The notes beneath the pieces are model-generated. The model was given only the letters and a program-made list of their open reading frames with translations. It did no database searches and was not told the DNA's origin. This document shows, in pieces, positions 15,401-15,741 of a DNA stretch of 15,741 nucleotides (positions are counted from its first letter, which is position 1; each line of letters opens with the position of its first letter). Source of the DNA: CAZDAW01 sp964503685 (GTDB taxonomy: Bacteria > Chloroflexota > Anaerolineae > Anaerolineales > Anaerolineaceae); the NCBI GenBank assembly GCA_964503685.1, contig CAZDAW010000084.1, positions 1 through 15,741 on the forward strand, in the 5' to 3' direction. A program made the position numbers and the translations under genes.

Positions 15401-15527
15401 CTATACTTACCAGGTGCGCGCCAGCACGCCCGGCGTCTTTAAAGTGATCCCCACCACCGGGCAGGAGTTCTACTTCCCGGACGTGTTCGGACGCAGCGCG
15501 GGGAGTGTTTTTGAGGTCGTGCAATAA
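9483..15527 (+). CDS. Alpha-2-macroglobulin-like thioester surface lipoprotein
   Basis: A 2014-aa bacterial alpha-2-macroglobulin: a molecular trap that covalently captures proteases attacking the cell surface. Residues 1-35 form an export signal and Cys36 is the probable lipidation site, although Gln at -1 (LSVQC) is atypical. Four SbsA-like Ig repeats of the Big_5 type follow (about 57-156, 158-267, 268-378, 380-476), each with an (F)xxPM- or FNRP-like segment. Macroglobulin domains come next; TDRPIYRPGQ at 711-720 marks MG2. The A2M_BRD region starts near 1076. A Gly-rich stretch (1285-1297) lies where the protease bait loop is expected. DFPDTAYW (1304-1311) and LPDNLTTW open the A2M domain. 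The thioester domain has an intact CIEQ (Cys1529-Gln1532) and DGGWGWW (1579-1585). The C-terminal domain ends in FPDVFGRSAG. It is longer than E. coli YfhM (about 1650 aa), mainly because of the Ig repeats. GGGAG lies 6 nt before the ATG. Confidence 0.93.
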   Translation: MSQKNHFNLTRQINCHSRVYRLFAALMLLALLSVQCTPVSQRGPESIEIPDQSAPQPPEVIRIQPSDAEELTLDGKIELEFDQAMDEAKTTAAWSMTDAENKTLAGKVTWQSERIMQFKPDQMLKPGAVYTITLSKTAASKEGVTLQEDYTLSYNTSETLRVNRVFPVDGAEDVQVSTPISVIFNRPVVPIGIGDAQVEGVDPLQFDPPVSGEGKWVSSSVYTFQPEKPLKSGTRYQVVIKAGLTDAAGEEATALPDDVSWQFATMTPTVAYFTIADQPVDYDRVGDIPLDVVFKIAFSQPMDANSVVKAISLQTIDEKPVDLSKAVWNKEGTEVSLTPVRRLELGTDYVFSIKEKSAAAQDGGMLSGSWRWTFTTVQPPSVLYTDPADDTVQKSYTPYLNIKFASPMNVETLNSRVLITPKPENLSFYYDPYSYELNVYGLSPSTKYQVNITPGMEDRYGNRITNALSFGFTTASMQPSAYLSMPDVSIFRAGAPQEFYSNLINVSQASYEVYKLTSEQFVQLNYDYKKRQSFTPEKEEPVWRKEETYSELTDKGTWQKYTPETQAGKSLPLGFYFLGMNAEGVEYENKYLDTRLFGVCDAQIVFKTAAGESLLWLTDINSGEPLSGVSVAIYDDQFKEIGRGVTDKDGVLHLDTPKTADRYVVRYAITADAKHFAFASSNWGSGVDRYESQTWNGFTHSPDHPMAYLYTDRPIYRPGQPVYFKGIARLEDDAVYSLPKETKLTVAISNYEETVYEEEMTLNQFGTFSGEFNIDNEATLGDYDLIAYLPSEAVAVDGGGGGGERIEIGRVSFSVAEYRRLEFQISVAAKKSDLRNGEKMEIDLGADYLSGGSVADADVYWNYSTAPYMFIPDGEDLQGYNFIDEDLWEEYYNYQPVLATEGRAKMDASGQLHLSLPVAVSESKLARQITFEATVTDLAGSQVSGRSRVTVHPGLIYAGVRPHSYVGSANEEQTFDLAVVDWKSQPVANQSLSVEIVERQWFTVQEQDAEGQIHWKSTAKETPVTRFDKIVADENGRASVQFTPTKGGEYRAKVSTYDANGYQVRSSASMWVAGGDYIAWETDDRRSLKLVADHDSYKVGDTAEIMIASPFQGEAYALVTVERSRIRKWEVLPISGSSTVYKLPVTADMAPNAFVSVMIIKGADKDTPRPDYAIGLVEVKVDPGKHAVKVQVIPDKETAGPREKVTFTVITTDADGKPVDAEVSLALSDLATLLLRSSNSSPIMDYFYSPRFVEISTSTPFNAMIEDYNERLTKQIAGDTGLAMGSGGGGKGGGALGVMEVRQDFPDTAYWKADVTTGEKGQALATVTLPDNLTTWRMDARAVTKDTRVGQTTIDILSTKPLLLRPQTPRFLVVGDKVTFGTAIHNNSEEPLDVEVSLQAKGVELTSDAVQKIKIPAGRQDYVSWNAVVNMGATRVDLLFSATGGKYQDATRPTLGTLDDQGIPVYRYEAVEIAGASGLLDKSGSLSEIVSLPSNIGNNPGELTVQVAPSLAAGMTDGLKYLEHYPYECIEQTISRFLPNVVMTRALRAAGIEDVEADGKLKEQVNIGLQRIYSKQNADGGWGWWSDQQSNDLTTAYVVLGLLEARASDYSVSEDTLTRALNFLSSKIKPVGKLPSTETINRQMFILYVLARAGRPLASDTIALYDVRTSMDIYARAFLAQTLHLIDSGDPRIKTLLSDIGGSAALSAAGAHWEEKKDDYWNWNTDLRTTAITLNALIQIDPKNKLNADAARWLMSNRTAGYWRSTQETAWTLMALTNWMTTSGELKADYSYAVALNGERIGEGTANQETLRQVNELKVDITDLLKDEPNRLTFARNAGSGALYYTAYLKGSLPVEEIKPLDHGVTITRSYYALNNLTKPVTKAKWGDRLLVRLTIIVPHTVHYLVVDDPLPAGLEAIDQSLETSPQQPSGLESFEWSDPYKTGWGSWLFDHVEMHDEKVTLSATTLSAGTYIYTYQVRASTPGVFKVIPTTGQEFYFPDVFGRSAGSVFEVVQ

Positions 15528-15552
15528 AATTATTGGCGATTTTTGGGGAATG

Positions 15553-15599
15553 GCCGCGCCCTGCACACGGAGGAGGGCGCGGCTCAAACCTGCCCTCCT
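15553..15599 (+). promoter_or_regulatory. Mutually exclusive hairpins downstream of the macroglobulin gene
   Basis: Stem 1 is a perfect 10-bp repeat, GCCGCGCCCT (15553-15562) with 15574-15583, and has an 11-nt loop. Stem 2 pairs AGGAGGGC (15571-15578) with GCCCTCCT (15592-15599). They share 15574-15578, so only one can form. No U-run follows, so this is not a standard terminator. CCTCCT at 15594-15599 is also complementary to the AGGAGG ribosome site at 15718-15723 of the next gene. Confidence 0.5.
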
Positions 15600-15731
15600 G
15601 CCATCTGTGATTAAGGGGTGGGTGTTAATCTGCTTTACAGAAAGTGGCAATCTCCCGATCGATAGTGGCGGTTGCTTGATTTTTGCAGGATACGTTTTGT
15701 CAATAAGGAAAACACAAAGGAGGCGCGAAAA

Positions 15732-15741
15732 GTGGATCTCA
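15732..15741 (+). CDS. Start of a downstream gene (partial, three codons)
   Basis: GTG at 15732 followed by GAT CTC is preceded by AAAGGAGG (15716-15723) with an ideal 8-nt spacer, so this is very probably the start of a gene running off the window. The product cannot be read. In many bacteria an alpha-2-macroglobulin gene is paired with the penicillin-binding protein 1C gene (pbpC), which makes that a reasonable guess from context only. The 204-bp gap to the macroglobulin stop holds the alternative hairpins at 15553-15599 and a small inverted repeat (GATTAA/TTAATC, 15609-15630). Confidence 0.55.

Noticed and set aside
15553..15583. Intrinsic terminator after the macroglobulin gene.
   Set aside because: The stem is strong, but it is followed by TCAAACCTGCC and not by a T-run, so it is listed as a regulatory hairpin instead.

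Overview
The window (15,741 bp, moderate GC) looks like chromosomal DNA of an anaerobic Chloroflexota bacterium, most likely class Anaerolineae. This is inferred from style and gene content: a solute-binding lipoprotein with a long Pro-Ala-Glu linker behind a LAAC lipobox, a very large surface alpha-2-macroglobulin with Big_5-type Ig repeats, and c-di-GMP-I aptamers. No rRNA, tRNA, CRISPR array or intact mobile element is visible.

Left part (about 100-4990, minus strand): a complete four-gene ABC importer operon of the BMP / nupNOPQ (yufNOPQ) type. It reads lipoprotein receptor (4891-3785), double ABC ATPase (3688-2138), permease 1 (2130-1102), permease 2 (1098-166), and ends at a strong bidirectional terminator at 107-143. 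It has a good sigma70-type promoter at 4981-4954, a 16-bp palindrome just inside the transcript that could be an operator, and a perfect 15-bp intercistronic hairpin after the receptor gene. The likely substrates are nucleosides or related compounds.

Middle part (4892-8616, plus strand): divergent from the importer is a large transmembrane chemoreceptor (801 aa: long helical sensor domain, two HAMP-like units, canonical signalling tip). It is followed 53 bp later by a C39-like cysteine peptidase with no signal peptide.

Non-coding part (8617-9482): the most unusual element of the window. On the minus strand, three consecutive c-di-GMP-I (GEMM-I) riboswitch aptamers (periods 90 and 87 bp) lie between their own promoter (9030-9002) and an intrinsic terminator (8704-8676). 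No gene follows on that strand. The RNA points at the 3' end of the convergent peptidase gene. It therefore looks either like a stand-alone c-di-GMP-binding RNA of about 320 nt (sponge or sensor), or like a c-di-GMP-controlled switch for an antisense transcript into the peptidase and chemoreceptor genes. The hairpins covary between copies.

Right part (9483-15741, plus strand): a 2014-aa alpha-2-macroglobulin-like lipoprotein with an intact CIEQ thioester motif. It is followed by a roughly 200-bp leader with mutually exclusive hairpins and by the first codons of another gene (GTG at 15732 behind a perfect AGGAGG). By analogy with the frequent A2M-pbpC pairing that gene could be a class C penicillin-binding protein, but the visible bases cannot show this.

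Functionally the window combines nutrient uptake, chemosensory signalling, second-messenger-binding RNA and surface defence or proteolysis. Only the importer operon is a clear functional unit; links between the other parts are inference.
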